A DNA stretch of 64,000 nt from Mrakia gelida (GCA_024345305.1 BRON01000023.1:1-64000), one strand, 5' to 3'. Positions 19,502 through 31,184 are shown, numbered from the stretch's first letter. Program-made: numbers and translations. The notes: generated by a model from the sequence alone, not told the origin.

Positions 19502-19742
19502 GTGTTGAAAGGTCCTCGTCATCGTTCCTCTCTTTTGCCATCCCGACCTCCCCTCTCCCACCTCCCGATATCGACAGATTCCACTCTCGAATTGACCCAG
19601 TCTCCCCTCGCGGAGGAGGACAAAGTAATCACCATCGGACCCGTCCCGAGTGATCACCACAACGATAACAACGGTGACGCGCAGATGCTTCCCCCCCTCG
19701 CCTCTTCCAACCTCGCCGATCTCCTCCGAACCGTCGTTCCTG
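19502..19742 (+). pseudogene. unidentified host coding fragment
   Basis: An open frame reads LEGPRHRSS-like sequence, then EEDKVITIGPVPSDHHNDNN and LPPLASSNLADLLRTVVPAG, with codon use like real genes. It stops at the telomere-like end of a LINE tail. After the LINE piece, 19966-20068 continues with plausible coding sequence SPDIFDTWPDGSLATLLIDT, which could be the same or another gene. I cannot name it. Confidence 0.35.
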
Positions 19743-19965
19743 CCGGGTTAGGATTAGGGTTCTATAGTCATATCAATATGCAGAGAGCAAGTCAAAGAGC
19801 AAAGGAGAGAGAGGAAAGCAAAAGATAAACAGGGGTAGGGCTAGTGGGAGTCAAGGAAGAAAGAAAAAGAAGGGGGGAGAGACGCGACGACTAGAAGTGA
19901 CAAAAGTGGGACCGAGCCCTAAGAAGAATGAACGAGACTCTACTGACCATTCTTGACCACTGATG
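19743..19965 (-). mobile_element. 5'-truncated LINE-like 3' tail
   Basis: This block matches 40335-40730 in order: the telomere-like tract GGGTTAGGATTAGGG, TAGTCATATCAA, CAGGGGTAGGGCT, AGCCCTAAGAAGA and TTCTGACCACTG-like sequence. It is the 3' untranslated region of the minus-strand LINE-like element without its coding region. A short 3' tail of this kind is the usual product of an aborted LINE insertion. Confidence 0.7.
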
Positions 19966-20068
19966 CGCCCTCCTCTCGCCCGACATCTTCGACACCTGGC
20001 CGGATGGCTCGCTCGCCACCCTCCTCATCGACACCTACCCCAGCGAAAAGATCCCTCCGCCTCAGAAG

Positions 20069-20259
20069 TGTTGAAACTTCCGGTCCTGGGAAGTTGGGGT
20101 TGTGCAAGTTATTGTATCAACTTAAGCTATGAAGACAAAAGTTCTTGAGGTCGAAAGAAAGAGCGACGTGTAACTACGTGGAAGTGAAACGTGGAGGCGA
20201 TGAAGAGTATTAAGCAAATATGAACAGTAATCTCGACGCATTAATCAACATATTCAACA
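20069..20259 (-). repeat. copia LTR-A, solo
   Basis: A 191-bp copy of LTR-A on the minus strand, nearly identical to the LTRs of the complete element. Flanks AGAAG and ATATC do not match, so it joins two unrelated gene fragments (19966-20068 and 20260-20630). This implies recombination between LTRs. Confidence 0.92.
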
Positions 20260-20640
20260 ATATCGACCAACTCGACAGACGAAGCCGATGTCTTACGGTT
20301 GCCAACAACTGGGCCTACTACGGCCTTGGAACCGTGTACAAAGCATTCTGTATGGTAAGTCGACCTTTCCGTCCTTTGTTTAGCAACCTTGTTTTGAACA
20401 ACCTCTGATCTTTGACGCTGTGTCGTGTCCTTTCCTTGCAATCATCTGCAGTCATCAAAGGAGGACGTGACTTCAGCGTGGGATTCCAAGCCGGAGCAAA
20501 AACGTCTCATCGACCTGGTCCGATCCCAACGCCCTCGTTCGCGTCCCAACCAACACCACCACAACGACCCGACCTGCGCTCACGTCGAGTGCATCGGCGT
20601 CAGGGTCGCACGCACTGGGCTTGGGGTTGAACAATAACAA
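20260..20640 (+). pseudogene. fragment of the unknown gene at 23291-24564
   Basis: The exon IDQLDRRSRCLTVANNWAYY followed by GLGTVYKAFC, its intron (20355-20453), and the start of the next exon (SAWDSKPEQKRLIDLV) are close to 23600-23830 read on the minus strand. The fragment is cut by LTR-A on the left. Near 20520 it diverges into an unrelated sequence that continues on the opposite strand. Confidence 0.8.
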
Positions 20641-20754
20641 GAAGGCTGCGAGGAGGTCGGCGGGGGTGAGGGGGGTGCCTAGGTGCGACGAGGGAGGGCT
20701 GAGCTCGGAGGGGAAAGAGTAGATTAACGCGTTCGTTCGCTTCTTCTCGTTCAT
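20520..20754 (-). CDS. unidentified N-terminal coding fragment
   Basis: On the minus strand a frame from ATG at 20754 reads MNEKKRTNALIYSFPSELSP, then GTPLTPADLLAAFLLLFNPK and a valine-rich stretch. It ends where the sequence joins the 20260-20520 fragment. It could be the first exon of a gene transcribed leftwards, but I do not recognise it. Confidence 0.3.
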
Positions 20755-20880
20755 TTCGCTTGACCCTCCAAGGGAGGCTCTTTTTCTTCCTTCCCCAAAA
20801 GTCAGCTCCTATCTCAGCTCATCTCGTTTTTTTTTTTTCCCCTTATCTTCGTTTCGTTTCGCTCTCGACTTCTTCTCTTA

Positions 20881-21240
20881 ATGTCGGTCCTCCTACCTCA
20901 ATTTGGACTTGCATATCTCTTCGGCCTGCCCGTCAACCCCTTCGACCTCCCCGAACCTTTCCTATCCCTCCTTCTCCTCTTCCTTCTTTCGTTCGTTGTC
21001 CAGTTTCTTATCAAACCTTTCGCTCTCGACTACACCTCTACCCCTTCTACAACCTCCCTCGAGCGGCACAACTTGTCCTGGTTTGCCTCCAATGTCCTCT
21101 GGATCTCGTTTGGCTTCTATGGTGCGCCATCGGTTCAGCAAGGTGGCCGACAACTATCGAAACTCTCGCCTGGAGATCACCTACTGGATTCGTCGCGATC
21201 TCAGCAATCTCCGGAGCTGTTCTCCTAATTCCTTTAAACA
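20881..21240 (+). pseudogene. unidentified membrane protein, N-terminal part
   Basis: ATG at 20881 opens MSVLLPQFGLAYLFGLPVNP followed by a strong helix PFLSLLLLFLLSFVVQFLIK, then SLERHNLSWFASNVLWISFG. A hydrophobic continuation in another frame (GFVAISAISGAVLLIPLN, about 21180-21240) suggests a frameshift near 21120 or a missed intron. Two or three membrane passes are visible. Family not recognised. Confidence 0.4.
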
Positions 21241-21674
21241 GTAAGCCGACTCTCTTCTTTCCCTCGTCGGTTTGAATACGAGTACGAGCAGGAGTTGGTG
21301 CTAGGGCAGGTGGAGCTGGACGAAGCCAGGACAAAAGCTTACACATTCCCCCCCCCCTTCCCCCTCTTGCCCCCCATGGGAAATCTAACCCCAGTTTCTT
21401 ACTCGGAATCGAGACCGACACATATACGCGAAGAGACCGTCCCGGTCTCGGAGGGGATGGCGGTTCGAGCGAGCAAAGAGCAGACGACTTGGGAGTTGCA
21501 GGCCTAAACTGTGAGCTCGACCCCTTCTTGCGTCCTTCCACTACCTCTATTGAAACCCCCCTTCACGAAGCTCTCGCTAATACTTCTTCGTTTCGTGCAC
21601 CAGGTCTCTTCGCGCCGTTCTAGATTCTGGAACACCGATAGTGTATTTAATATGACTCAACTACTCTCCGTTCC

Positions 21675-21862
21675 CGTTGAATATCTTGATCAATGCTCCG
21701 AAATGATTGTCCAAAATTCCATATCTCTTTTCGTCGCCCCCACGTTCACTTCCTCGTAGTTCCACATCGCTCTTTCCGTCAACATCACGACCTTCGTTTT
21801 CATAGCCCAACCTGTTAGAATGACCGGACAACCGAAACACTCTAGGCCCCGAAGTTTCATCA
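21675..21862 (+). repeat. old, diverged copia LTR-A relic
   Basis: Aligns along its whole length with LTR-A: GTTGAATAT, CCACGTTCACTTCC, CGTAGTTCCACATCGCTCTTT, TCGTTTTCATAGC and CGAAGTTTCATCA keep their order and spacing, with many substitutions. This shows that the family has been in the region a long time, unlike the near-identical copies elsewhere. Confidence 0.75.
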
Positions 21863-22290
21863 TGGTGGAAGCCGTTTGCGGGTCACGTCGTCCCATATGC
21901 GAGCGATCATGTAACGTTTCAGGCTAAAACTTACGGGCATCTTTCCTTCGTTGCACCCCTGTTCACAATCGGTTGAAACGGATCGCTGAGGGGTCGAAGG
22001 GAAAGGGGGGAGGGGGTCGGACGGGCGGGTTTGGAGCACGAGACATGATCTTCCCAATCGTTCTGATGCCACCCTCCGAGATTTCGGATGCCAAGCTTTA
22101 AGCTTTGAGTACGAGGCAGTCGGCTCGGCTCGGCAACCGCATCGAGTTCCCCACAGACAACCAAGGCCAAGCTTTGAGTGCAGGGCAGTCGGGGTACAAT
22201 TCGCACACCGTCAGGAGTCGACACACATCTTTCTCGCACCTAGCAACCGCCTCTTCGTCAGCATCCCCATCAGCAGTCTCCTCCGCAAGA

Positions 22291-22827
22291 ATGATTGGAT
22301 CCGTCATCGTCATCTCTGCGCTCACCTCGTCTGCCCTTGCCCACGTCAAGTGCGTCCTCCTTCCTCTTGCTCGTCTAGGCGAGGGGCACGCTCGTTGACC
22401 GTCGACTTGCTTTGTCCCTCCAGCATCAACTTTCCTCTCGTTCGTACTAAAATCCAGCCCTCGGTCGCTGTTGTGGAGGAAGCTTATCTTGCCCGCCGTT
22501 CCGTCTTTCTAGAGAGAGTGGGACAAGCCTACCGAAGCTCAGTCCACTGGCGCTCTGTGCGGTGGCAGCACGCGAGGTGGTTCGTACGCCTGGGGTGTCG
22601 ACCAGGCCTTCATCTCGCTCAGCGGTGACGAGGGAGAGCAATTCGTCGGCGAAGTTTTTCGGCGTCGTGAGAGGTCCTCGAGGTCGAGAAGTAGTCGCGT
22701 CGACGTCCATTGGAGTTGGTCCGGAGGAGGCAGGGAAGAACTCATCGCCGAGTTGCTCTTCGCGACAGGCTGTCTAGATCGGTTCTATGGGGCTAGACGA
22801 TCACTGATCAATTCAGAGCAGGGATGA
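22291..22827 (+). CDS. possible LPMO-like (X325/BIM1-type) secreted protein
   Basis: Exon 1 (22291-22349) encodes a signal peptide, MIGSVIVISALTSSALA, followed directly by HVN. A histidine at position 1 after signal cleavage is the copper-brace hallmark of lytic polysaccharide monooxygenases and of the X325 copper-binding proteins. An intron (22350-22423) leads to INFPLVRTKIQPS. A second intron ending CTTTCTAG near 22511 is needed to reach REWDKPTEAQSTGALCGGST and RGGSYAWGVDQAFISLSGDE. The pattern H...FP..R...CGG...R...FISL is like X325. Exon borders after 22440 and the 3' end are uncertain, and no GPI signal is clear. A decayed gene is possible. Confidence 0.45.
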
Positions 22828-23290
22828 GACGGTAAGTACTCCGCTTTTGAGTTGAAGAAGAAAGAGGTGCAATCCAAATGAATCTCTGAGAGCCATAGGA
22901 CATTGCGATGTCTAAGAACGAAGTGAGCCCTATGTATGTACAGAAGGCAGATCAGCCAAATAAAACGAAGCAAGGATAAAAGAGTGTGAGGGTTGGAACA
23001 TCACGGCTGGTTTACGGATAAGGACGTTGGATTGGAAGCAGATCAAAAATTACAAAGCAGATTTAAACAGATGTACGGACTAAGAGGGGTATAGAAGTCA
23101 GAAAGGAAGAAAAAAAAAAACGACGTGGAAGTAGACTGAAACTTGTGTAAGAGAATGTTGTTACGTCCGGTCGACGTAGTATCGAAAGCTAAACCACAAG
23201 AACACCGTCAATCAGGTAAGTAAAATCTTCCCCGAACCAGCGCGATCCAAAAACGAAACGAAACGATGAGACTTACCTCGTGCTCCTCTC

Positions 23291-24564
23291 TCATCGAACG
23301 AGACTGATCTTCCGCCTGATGGTTTCAACGATCCGGTTGCCGTCGCCTTCGTGAACCAGACCCGCAAGCAATTGCAAGCTGACAAGATCCAGTCGAGAGA
23401 CCGAGACGTCGGGAGCTGCGTTGAGCACTGTTGTCCCGAAGAGCTCGACGATCATGAGGAACTTGCGAGCCCGTTGAAGCCGCTTCTTGATGGCTTCCCT
23501 CGAAGTACCGCTGCTGTTGCCGTTGCCGCTCTTGAAGTAGTCCGCCATGTCGCCATGAGCGAGGACCAGGTCGATGAGACGTTTTTGCTCCGGCTTGGAA
23601 TCCCACGCTGAAGTCACGACCTCCTTTGCTTTGATGACTGCAGATGGTTGCAAAAAAAAAGGACACGACACAGCGAAAGAGTTCAGAGGTCGTTTGACAA
23701 AACAAGGTTGCTAAACACAGGACCAAGAGGTCGACTTACCTTACAGAATGCTTTGTACACAGTTCCAAGGTCGTAGTAGGCCCAGTTGTTGGCAACCGTA
23801 AGACATCGGCTTCGTCTGTCGAGTTGGTCGATGGAGCGTAAGGAGGACGCCAGCCGACCCAGAGGACTGGTCAAGGAAACGTCTACTGGTGAAGACCCCG
23901 ACGCCAGCCGGACCAGTACGTTGACAGTCCCACCGGTCAGAGCGGTTGTTGACGATGCTGGCTCCCGTGTCCGCGCTGCAGGAAGAGTGCTGAAGTCGAA
24001 TAGTTGGAGAGTGTTGAGAAGCTGCACAGACTTGGACGCTCCGATCTGCTTTCTTGTCTTTGCTGGTTGATGGGTGAGCTTTGTAAAATCATGCAGGAGT
24101 CAGTTAGCGATCTAATATACCGCGTACGACTGGTCAGGGGGCAACAAAGAAAGTACTCACATAGGCACGCGACTGCCTCTCAACATCATCGAGTTCCATC
24201 TCAGAGTTGTTTCCGTCCGATCCATCATCATCCTGTTCTGGCGACAGGCAGATCTTTAGTCAAGCGTGGTGAAAGGTTGAAGTCAATCATCTGTCAGGTG
24301 GGAGACGAAAGAGACTCTGATACGAACCTCGTAGTTGCCAGTCGATGTTTGGATCCAGATGCTCGGAGCGCAGCTCAACGTCAAGAGCCCTGCTTGCTCA
24401 AAGCCAGCGATCATGGCAAGATACATTCTTGCGGCGTTATTCGCGATCTTGTCCGCTTTGCTGGCGTGAAGGGTTTCGTAGACCGAGTTGGCAAGGGAGA
24501 CCAGGGATGGCTCTTCGACGGAGAGGGACTGCAAGGTTGGGCGGAGGACGTTGAAGGCAGACAT
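23291..24564 (-). CDS. hypothetical protein, apparently intact
   Basis: On the minus strand, exon 1 (24328-24564) starts MSAFNVLRPTLQSLSVEEPS and includes KADKIANNAARMYLAMIAGF. Exon 2 (about 24165-24243) is acidic (EQDDDGSDGNNSEMELDDVE). Exon 3 (about 23750-24066) contains FDFSTLPAARTREPASSTTA, a Thr/Ser-rich stretch, and IDQLDRRSRCLTVANNWAYY. Exon 4 (to TGA at 23291) contains SAWDSKPEQKRLIDLVLAHG and AIKKRLQRARKFLMIVELFG. Introns have GT...AG ends and keep frame. Roughly 350-400 residues, mostly helical in appearance, with no signal peptide or membrane segment. I do not recognise the family. A truncated paralogue lies at 20260-20640. Convergent with the LPMO-like gene and divergent from the kinase at 25277. 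Confidence 0.65.
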
Positions 24565-25276
24565 CGGCAGGTAGGGAGGGTTAGAGAGAGGCGGTTTTTG
24601 AGTGTGGAAGGTGGGAAGTGCGAAGGTAGCGGGCGATGTAGATTAAGGAAGGTGTGAAAGATGAAGGTTGAAAGCAAAGGGAAAGAGGGACGCTTTTGAG
24701 TCGTTGAGACCGCACAAAGGGAGGTAGAACAAAGGGAGAGAACACGTTGAAACGACTCAACGATCAGCAGGGGAAGGGACAAAAGAAGCACGGAACAAAG
24801 GCAAAGACTGAAGCGAAGGAAGCGAAGGGGACACATAGTCAGCCTGCGCTGATCGATCACCGGTTCCCTTTCATCCTCACCCTTACGCGTTTCATGTGCT
24901 CCTTCAACCGGCTGCCTCGACTCTTCCCCTTCCCCTTCATACCTTCCTTCCCTTTGAAGTTCCCTTCGCACCCATCACAGCTTCGCTCTATTCCCTTTCA
25001 TGATTTGAGGTATGACTGTTGTTTCTCCCTCGCCCAGCTCTTTCTACCAACCATCACACCTACTAGCCGCACATCTCCCCTTCGTGCCCCCGCCCTCACC
25101 CTTGCAGTCCACTCATCGTCGTCTCCCTCAAGTCCAGAAACTTACTCGTCCTTCGCCACTTCTGTAAGTCCATTCATCGGCTGCTCGTCTTGGGTCCTCT
25201 GTCCGATGCAGGGTTGCTGTCGACGCAGTGACTGATCTCTTTTCTTGCTTCGGTCCCTGCAGACGTATCAGAACTC

Positions 25277-27046
25277 ATGCCAGTCACAGACGACCTTCGA
25301 TCTCAGTACGCTTTGACGAAGAAACTCGGTCAAGGCGGATTTGGAACAGTGTACAAAGCTCAGCGTCGCTCAGATCGGAAAGTGGGTCCTCACGTGCTTT
25401 CTTTCAGTCGTTTCGCATTTTCTTCCACGAATACCCAGAGCCCAATATCCATGCTGACGCCTGGAATCCTTCGCAGCTCTTTGCTGTCAAGACTATGAAG
25501 GCCCCTGCCAGGTTGGACGTAGCCTTCACCAATGCAATCACCGTGGAGGTCCAGCTCCTCCGACAACTTGATCACGTCCACATCGTCCGCTTTGAGGACT
25601 ACATCGAAACACCTCTTACGAAAAACATCATTATGGAGTTTTGCGCGAAAGGGGATCTTCACACCTTCATCAACAGTCACCGAAGTCAAGGGTGAGCATT
25701 TCTTGCTATGCCGCTTGTTCCTCTTCGTCAGGAAGGCGCACCTGACACATTTGAATTAGTGTTTACGTTGACGAAGGAGCAATCCAGAATATAGTCATAA
25801 GCCTCACCCTCGCTCTACACTACTGCCACACTCCGACTTCGACGAGAGGCGCGATTCTTCACCGGGACATCAAGCCTGAGAATGGTACGTCAGGCTTTAT
25901 CACGCCGGAGTGAAGAGAAGTCCAGGACGACGGTGGCTTACTTCGCTAACCTTACCTCACGAGCATATTGCTTTTCGGCAGTGACGGGGTAGTGAAACTA
26001 GCAGACTTCGGACTTGGAAAGCTTCTGGACAGAAACCAGATCTTGACCCGTTCTCTTGTAGGAGTGAGTCTTGGTGATATCTGGCTGGGTCAAACCTGGG
26101 TCGAAACAGTGGAAACCCCCTTGCTGTCTTTTCAGATGTTGATCTTCGTTCCCGTTAACAACGGTCTGGGTTTCCTTCAGACACCTGGCTACCTCGCTCC
26201 TGTTCGTAGTATGACTCTTCCGCTGATTAGGCAACTACACTGTAGGTTTACCCGCGGTCCGTCTCATTGGTTCTACAGGAGGTCGAAAAGGGTTTGCCCT
26301 ACGACGCCAAGACAGATATGTACGGTCTTGGCTGCCTTGGGTACGAGATGGCGTCCCTCAAGTGAGTGAGAAACGAAAACGCGTAAGCCAAATCAGAATG
26401 CAAGAATGAGCAGCCTTTCTGACCAAACTTTTTTTCTGTGCTGTAGATCCCCTACTCGGAAGCTCAACACAGGGGCTGAGCGAGCATTTCAGCTGATACT
26501 GCCCAAACAGTACTCGCAGGATTTAGGAATCATAGTGCTGAGACTGTTGGGAGAAAACGTGAGCCATATTTGCTTTACACTTGCATTTCGATACTGCCTC
26601 GTCTGACATCTTGCCGTCTTACAGCCAGCCCGACGACCGTCTGCAATAAGTCTTCTTGCTCATCCTGCCGTCGCATCATGGATGCTGGCCGCTCGATCTG
26701 TTTCTGAGTTAGTCCACTCTTCTTTGACGTCTGATGGTCGGCAAGCGAGATCCAACTTGCTTTCCCAGCTAACATACGTCTATTTACTGCTTTCTGTCGC
26801 GCGGACAGTCGATCCACTAGAGTCTTGCTTGCCAAAAAGGAGGCTGACCTTCAAGACCTCGCCGCAGACCTGAAGACACTAGAGCTACAACTTAGGGCCA
26901 AGGAGTCAGCCTTACGAGCACAGCAGAGAAGGTGAGCACGTACAGATAGCCCTTCGTCTGAAAATCATTTCAAGAATCTGATTGACGCGTCCTGCAAATC
27001 TTTCAACAGACTTCGTGCCACTCTCTCACCGTCGCCAGAGCTGTGA
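25277..27046 (+). pseudogene. Nek/NIMA-like protein kinase, copy 3 (the longest)
   Basis: All kinase landmarks are readable across about ten exons: glycine loop KKLGQGGFGTVYKAQ (25277-25381), FAVKTMK with the ATP lysine and EVQLLRQLDH (25477-25691), ILHRDIKPEN (25760-25884), LADFGLGKLL (25969-26063), TPGYLAP (26181-26210), EVEKGLPYDAKTDMYGLGC (26279-26361), LPKQYSQDLG (26447-26558) and PARRPSAISLLAHPAV (from 26625). A coiled-coil exon (LLAKKEADLQDLAADLKTLE) follows, then ATLSPSPEL and TGA at 27044-27046. Layout and C-terminal coiled coil fit Nek2/NIMA kinases. The acceptor before the DFG exon reads CATAT|TG where the minus-strand copy has CACAG|TG, so splicing there should fail. The next AGs downstream give an in-frame stop. 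It is thus probably a near-complete pseudogene. Confidence 0.85.
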
Positions 27047-27849
27047 TGAGTTGACCAGAGGGCAACCGCTGCTTCGAAAAGCTCGAGCACGCTGAGGTCA
27101 AGGAGTAAGTGACGACTCAATTTTTCATCCTCTTCGTGTTTCACTTCCTTTCATCTATCCCATTTGTTTCTCTCTTCAGCGACACTTCCCTTTCCCTCTC
27201 ACTATCCACCACTCAGTTTTCATCCTCTTCGCGTATCGCCTCTTCTCACCCGTTTCATCTGTTCTCTTCCTTTTCGTACACTTTCATTTTACTCCTACAA
27301 CACTCTCCTTTATCGCACGACCTCTCCGCGCCGCCTTTCCTTCCGCTTCGATCAGAGAGCCATTCTCGAGCTAGCTGTTGGAGCTTTCCCGAACCATACA
27401 GCTATCTGCGCCTTTACGCTGGGAACGGAATGAGGATGACGTTCCGGAGCCGATCAAGGGGGACATCGAAGGGCTGAGGATGGGTGCAGGTTGAGTTAGC
27501 GCGTCGTTCCTCGACTCTTTTTCAGCAGCTGAGGATAGACATCCTCCCTGATTTCTCGTACAACTGGCGCCTCAGTTTTGCGACCGTATCTCCGCTGAAG
27601 CTCAATCTGGCTAGTCCGTTTCTTTTAACGCGATGTTCCATCCTCGTGATACCTTTCCCTGACCTGGTATCCTCTTTGAGTTGACCATTACAGACTTCGG
27701 AGTATCTCAACGACGGAAAAGATTTACCTCGCACCTATATCCGGACACAGATCACGATATGACACCCTCTCAAGACAAAGCGGAGTTTTAAATTCCGTCT
27801 CTTTCCTTTCCTGCGTCTTTCCTTTCGAAAACCCCGGCTCGTTCCATTC
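27047..27849 (+). repeat. kinase-flanking segment shared with 34721-35200 and 44334-44765
   Basis: The first ~440 bp match the sequence downstream of kinase copy 4 and (reverse) copy 5, including GCCATTC-TCGAGCTAGC and GAGGATGACGTTCCGGAG. A possible short exon (NEDDVPEPIKGDIEGLRM, about 27431-27488) with a following intron is conserved. From about 27525 this copy has ~570 bp that copy 4 lacks. I see no gene in 27500-27840. Confidence 0.6.
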
Positions 27850-28375
27850 CCATCTTGGTCCTCCTGCTTTACCCTGACGCTGTCTTAGGTCATCCCTCTG
27901 ATCCCACCTTGATACCTCTTCCAACATCTCTCCAACTTCCTCTTCTGTACGTCTATCCTCCTCTCCGGTCACTACTGGTTCACTCGCTCCTGCACGACGG
28001 GAATCTCGATCTCCGCCTACGTCATCGATACCCTCGCTCGCGTCGTCCTCTTCTTCATCACCCTCGTCGGGTTCCGAAAAGGCGACCTTCAAGATTACGG
28101 GATGGCCGCCGTCGTTCTCTTTGCGGCTTCGCTCGTCTGGAGTCTAGCAGCAAAGTTGGAGTGGAGGTGGGAGAGTTGGATACTTGTAGGAGTGGCGAGG
28201 AGAAGAAGGCCGCATGCCGAGCGAGCAAGCTCGAGGCTGGATTGGCAGTTCGGTTGGAGTCCACGAGCTCTCGTAAGTCGTCCTTCTTTCTCGACGCGTC
28301 ACTTCTCTACTTTCAATTCTGACCGTTCCCTTCTTTCTCCCCTCGTACCATATCAGGCCATCGTTCTCGCCTACC
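27850..28375 (+). pseudogene. multi-pass membrane protein family, partial copy
   Basis: A frame reads SGHYWFTRSCTTGISISAYV, then IDTLARVVLFFITLVGFRKG and AAVVLFAASLVWSLAAKLEW, followed by RWESWI, giving two strong membrane helices. An intron (GTAAGT ... with ACGCGT inside ... CAG, 28272-28357) leads to AIVLAYLTFL. Shortly after, the homology stops, and the next 480 bp match a different segment (36590-37060). In the copy at 35200 the C-terminal exon is present instead. Earlier exons here need frame changes near 27890. Function unknown. Confidence 0.5.
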
Positions 28376-29040
28376 TCACCTTCCTCGCAGACGATAGGCC
28401 TGTTGCCTTGTTTGAGGAACTGCTGGAAGAGGGAGTCGTCCGGTTCAATTTCGAAGAGAGGAAGGTTGCCGACGAGGACCTCGGCGGTGACCGGGAAATA
28501 TCGAGGCTGGCTCTTCCTAGCCCTAGGGTTGAGGTGAATTTGCAAAGGACTGTCAAATCGGGTATGATACTGTTCGACGTCGCCGCGGAGTTCGGGGTGG
28601 TGGGTTCGAAGATGGATGAGGAAGACGCGAGACTTCGCCGTGCGGACGTGGAGGAAGGCGAAGTTACAGCGGAGGCAGATCCGCCCGTAGTGAAGGGGGA
28701 GGAAGCTCATCTGATGCACAGCTTGGGAGTGATGGAAATTCCGAGAGGAACGGTGGCGAGAAGGTGGGAGGGTCGCGGGAGGGGACGAGCAACTGGAAGG
28801 TGGAACCGAGTGACTTTTTGAGCTCCTTGTGGAAGTTGGTAATGTGGTAGAGGGGCTTGGCGACGCTGAAGCGGCAGGCGAGGTGAATGCAGATGTAAGC
28901 GTGGAGAGCCGGATGGTAGATGAGGAAGAGGTTTGAAGGGACTCGGAACCGCCGAAAGGAACCTGGGAGTGGCGGAGGGCTTCCGGGTGAAGCAAAGGGA
29001 CGAGCTGAAAACGATGGAATTGAGGAAGATATCAAGTTTT
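28376..29040 (-). pseudogene. unidentified protein fragment, paralogue of 36480-37140
   Basis: On the minus strand two stretches look coding and are conserved between the copies: CRFSVAKPLYHITNFHKELK followed by KSLGSTFQ, and ARKSQPRYFPVTAEVLVGNL followed by PLFEIEPDDSLFQQFLKQGN. In the other copy the frame continues with RPLVYEPIDDRHNICLLGRN and LHQYLTDFKPGPHLRRLRR. Here it is cut at about 28390 by the membrane-protein segment. Family unknown. Confidence 0.4.
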
Positions 29041-30589
29041 GTGATCTAGTGGCTGGATCGCTTTCGCGTATGTGTTATCTTTTGTTATAAAAGGACATGC
29101 GGATATTGGGAGGGACGCTGTCAAAGCGACTTCCATGGGGGTGACGGCAAAGTCCCTTGCGGGAAGGGAGGCGGTGGAGGAACCACTGGGTGATCTGTGG
29201 TGTGGTGTTGAGGCTCAGCGGAGGTCGGGTAGATTGTTGAGGAGGGAGAGGGGGATGAAGAATGGTAAGACGATGAGACGTGCGTTGGCTGGGTGCTCTG
29301 ACGAATACAAACGAACGATCTGGGTTCAGAGGCGGATAGAGGAACGAAAAGGAGAAAACACACTGACCAGGTCGGACTGCGAAACATGAGTTGCTGCCTC
29401 GGAGGTGGAGGGGACGAGGACAGTGACAGCGGCTGGCTGAGGCGATAACCGTCGACCCGGTGCAGTAAGAATCAGCAGGGGTCTGCAAAGTTTTTCGGAC
29501 GGATGGTCCAAACATAGGAAGAGATAATGGGGAAGGGGTGGATGTCGAGGGCAACGGCCTCAGTGGAAAAGTTGAGGGATCTGAACAAAAGCGCAGTACG
29601 CGAGATCTGGCTGTCATGGGGCTGCCACTGTCATGGCGGCAGTTGAAGATGCACAATGCACCGCTAGGAAGCTAGCAGAGGGCTCCGGGAAAACTGCGGC
29701 CATACTCTGAGCTTGAAGACGTTGGAAGGACGTCGTCCAGTAAGAAGCACCTGAGCTGGGATGAACGGTGCTGCTGACAATAGAAGCATGGTATCTAGGT
29801 CGTACGGGGCACATGAGCAGGTAAAGGTATAGGATACGAGGTGGGAGAAGGGGATGGAGACCGGGAAAAGTAAGGACGGAGGATACGACGAAGGACAAAG
29901 TAAGACCAAGTAAAGGAAGAAAGACGCAGTCAAGAGACTGAACATGGAGGGGATGATTATAGGTTAACCTCATCTCCCAGTGATCGCTCAAATCGGTGTA
30001 GGACGACTGTTGGAAGATGGGACAAGAAGGGAGTCAGCGTAAGGGTGGACAAGACTTTGGCCGAGGTAGGCAAGGAGCGGACCATCTGATTCGGATAAGA
30101 CGGGTACGGGGGACTTGTGGCTAACCTGGAACGTCGGAGGAGCCGGTGAGCGTTCGAACAGAGGCGAGACACTGACGAGGTAGGAGGGAGGAGAGGTGTG
30201 CACGGAAAGTCACTCCACAAAGTCTGACCTCTCGACCACGCGACTTCTACCCTTTGGGGAAAGGCTTTGTAGGAATATGCTCTTCTCCCCCCAAGGGATG
30301 TTGGGACTTGGAGGAGGACCAAATTGGGGGACGAAAAGAAGTTAGGGACGGGCGGCGGGGTGGGACGCGGGCGAGGAACTCTACCCTGCAAGCGACTGTT
30401 GACGAAGAGTATGGTTAGCCTTCAGACCTACTTTAGAACTTTTTATTGGTGATACTACGGTACAGTCGGTAGAAGAGGAGGGATATGATTCGAGGGGGCA
30501 GGAAAATCGGTCCGAAGGCGAGAAAGAGCGAACGTCTCACTGCCCTTTGATGGCTTTGCCTCCATGAAATGCGCTCGCCTAACGTTCTG
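29041..30589. other. no recognised gene; long minus-strand open frames
   Basis: Minus-strand frames between 29075 and 30391 are long (up to 193 codons) and rich in Ser, Pro and Thr. I recognise no domain and no consistent intron pattern. They may be decayed exons or chance frames in purine-skewed DNA. Confidence 0.4.
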
Positions 30590-30720
30590 CCTGTTAACAG
30601 CTATCTTGAATGCCCTTAAATTGTACCTCGTCCTCGTTCCTCGAGAAGCACCTGACTTATCTTGGTCGCGTCGCTTTCATTCCGTTGCCCTCTTGCTCTC
30701 GCTCTCGCTCAATCCTGACA
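30590..30720 (+). repeat. gypsy LTR relic (3' part)
   Basis: Contains TCGTCCTCGTTCCTCGA, AGCACCTGACTT and the CTCGCTC...ATCCTGACA end in the order of the gypsy LTR sense strand, with many changes. Confidence 0.6.
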
Positions 30721-31184
30721 TTTTTTTTTACTTTCGACTTGAATTCGCTTCAAAAGTAGTCGCTTTTGACTTTTTGTGAAGAGATCACCCAGTGAAGAGG
30801 TAGAACAGCAGGGAAGCGGAAACGACAGGCTGTCGTTTCTCATCCTCGCTACGGAGCGAACAAACTATGAAACTCCAAATGCTTTGGCTCAAGCGCCGCA
30901 CTCGCTGGTCCAACTCCTCTCAACTACCTCCGGGATCCACTTAACACTCCCTTTTCGAACCGAGCTAGGAGGAAGCTCGCTCATAGCACGGCGGCGAGAC
31001 TGGTTGGGAGCTTTCGAACGATGCTCTGCCTGGGAGGACTGATTCGACGCGACGAGGAAAGCAGAGGGACATTGAGCTCGCTCCCGAAGGAGACTGCGAG
31101 GGAGATACGGAGGTACTCGATTAGCTCAGGGTTGATTCGAGTGCAGGTTGGAAAGATCATGTGTTAGGCGGAGGAGAAAAGGAC
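30721..31184. other. no gene recognised; likely interior of a decayed gypsy element
   Basis: Lies between a gypsy LTR relic and a gag-region relic in the same orientation. Contains the palindrome AAACGACA-GGC-TGTCGTTT at about 30821-30839. Confidence 0.4.

Noticed and set aside
29075..30391. Large minus-strand frames considered as a gene
   Set aside because: No conserved motif, no paired exons and no clear homologous copy. Kept only as an unassigned region.
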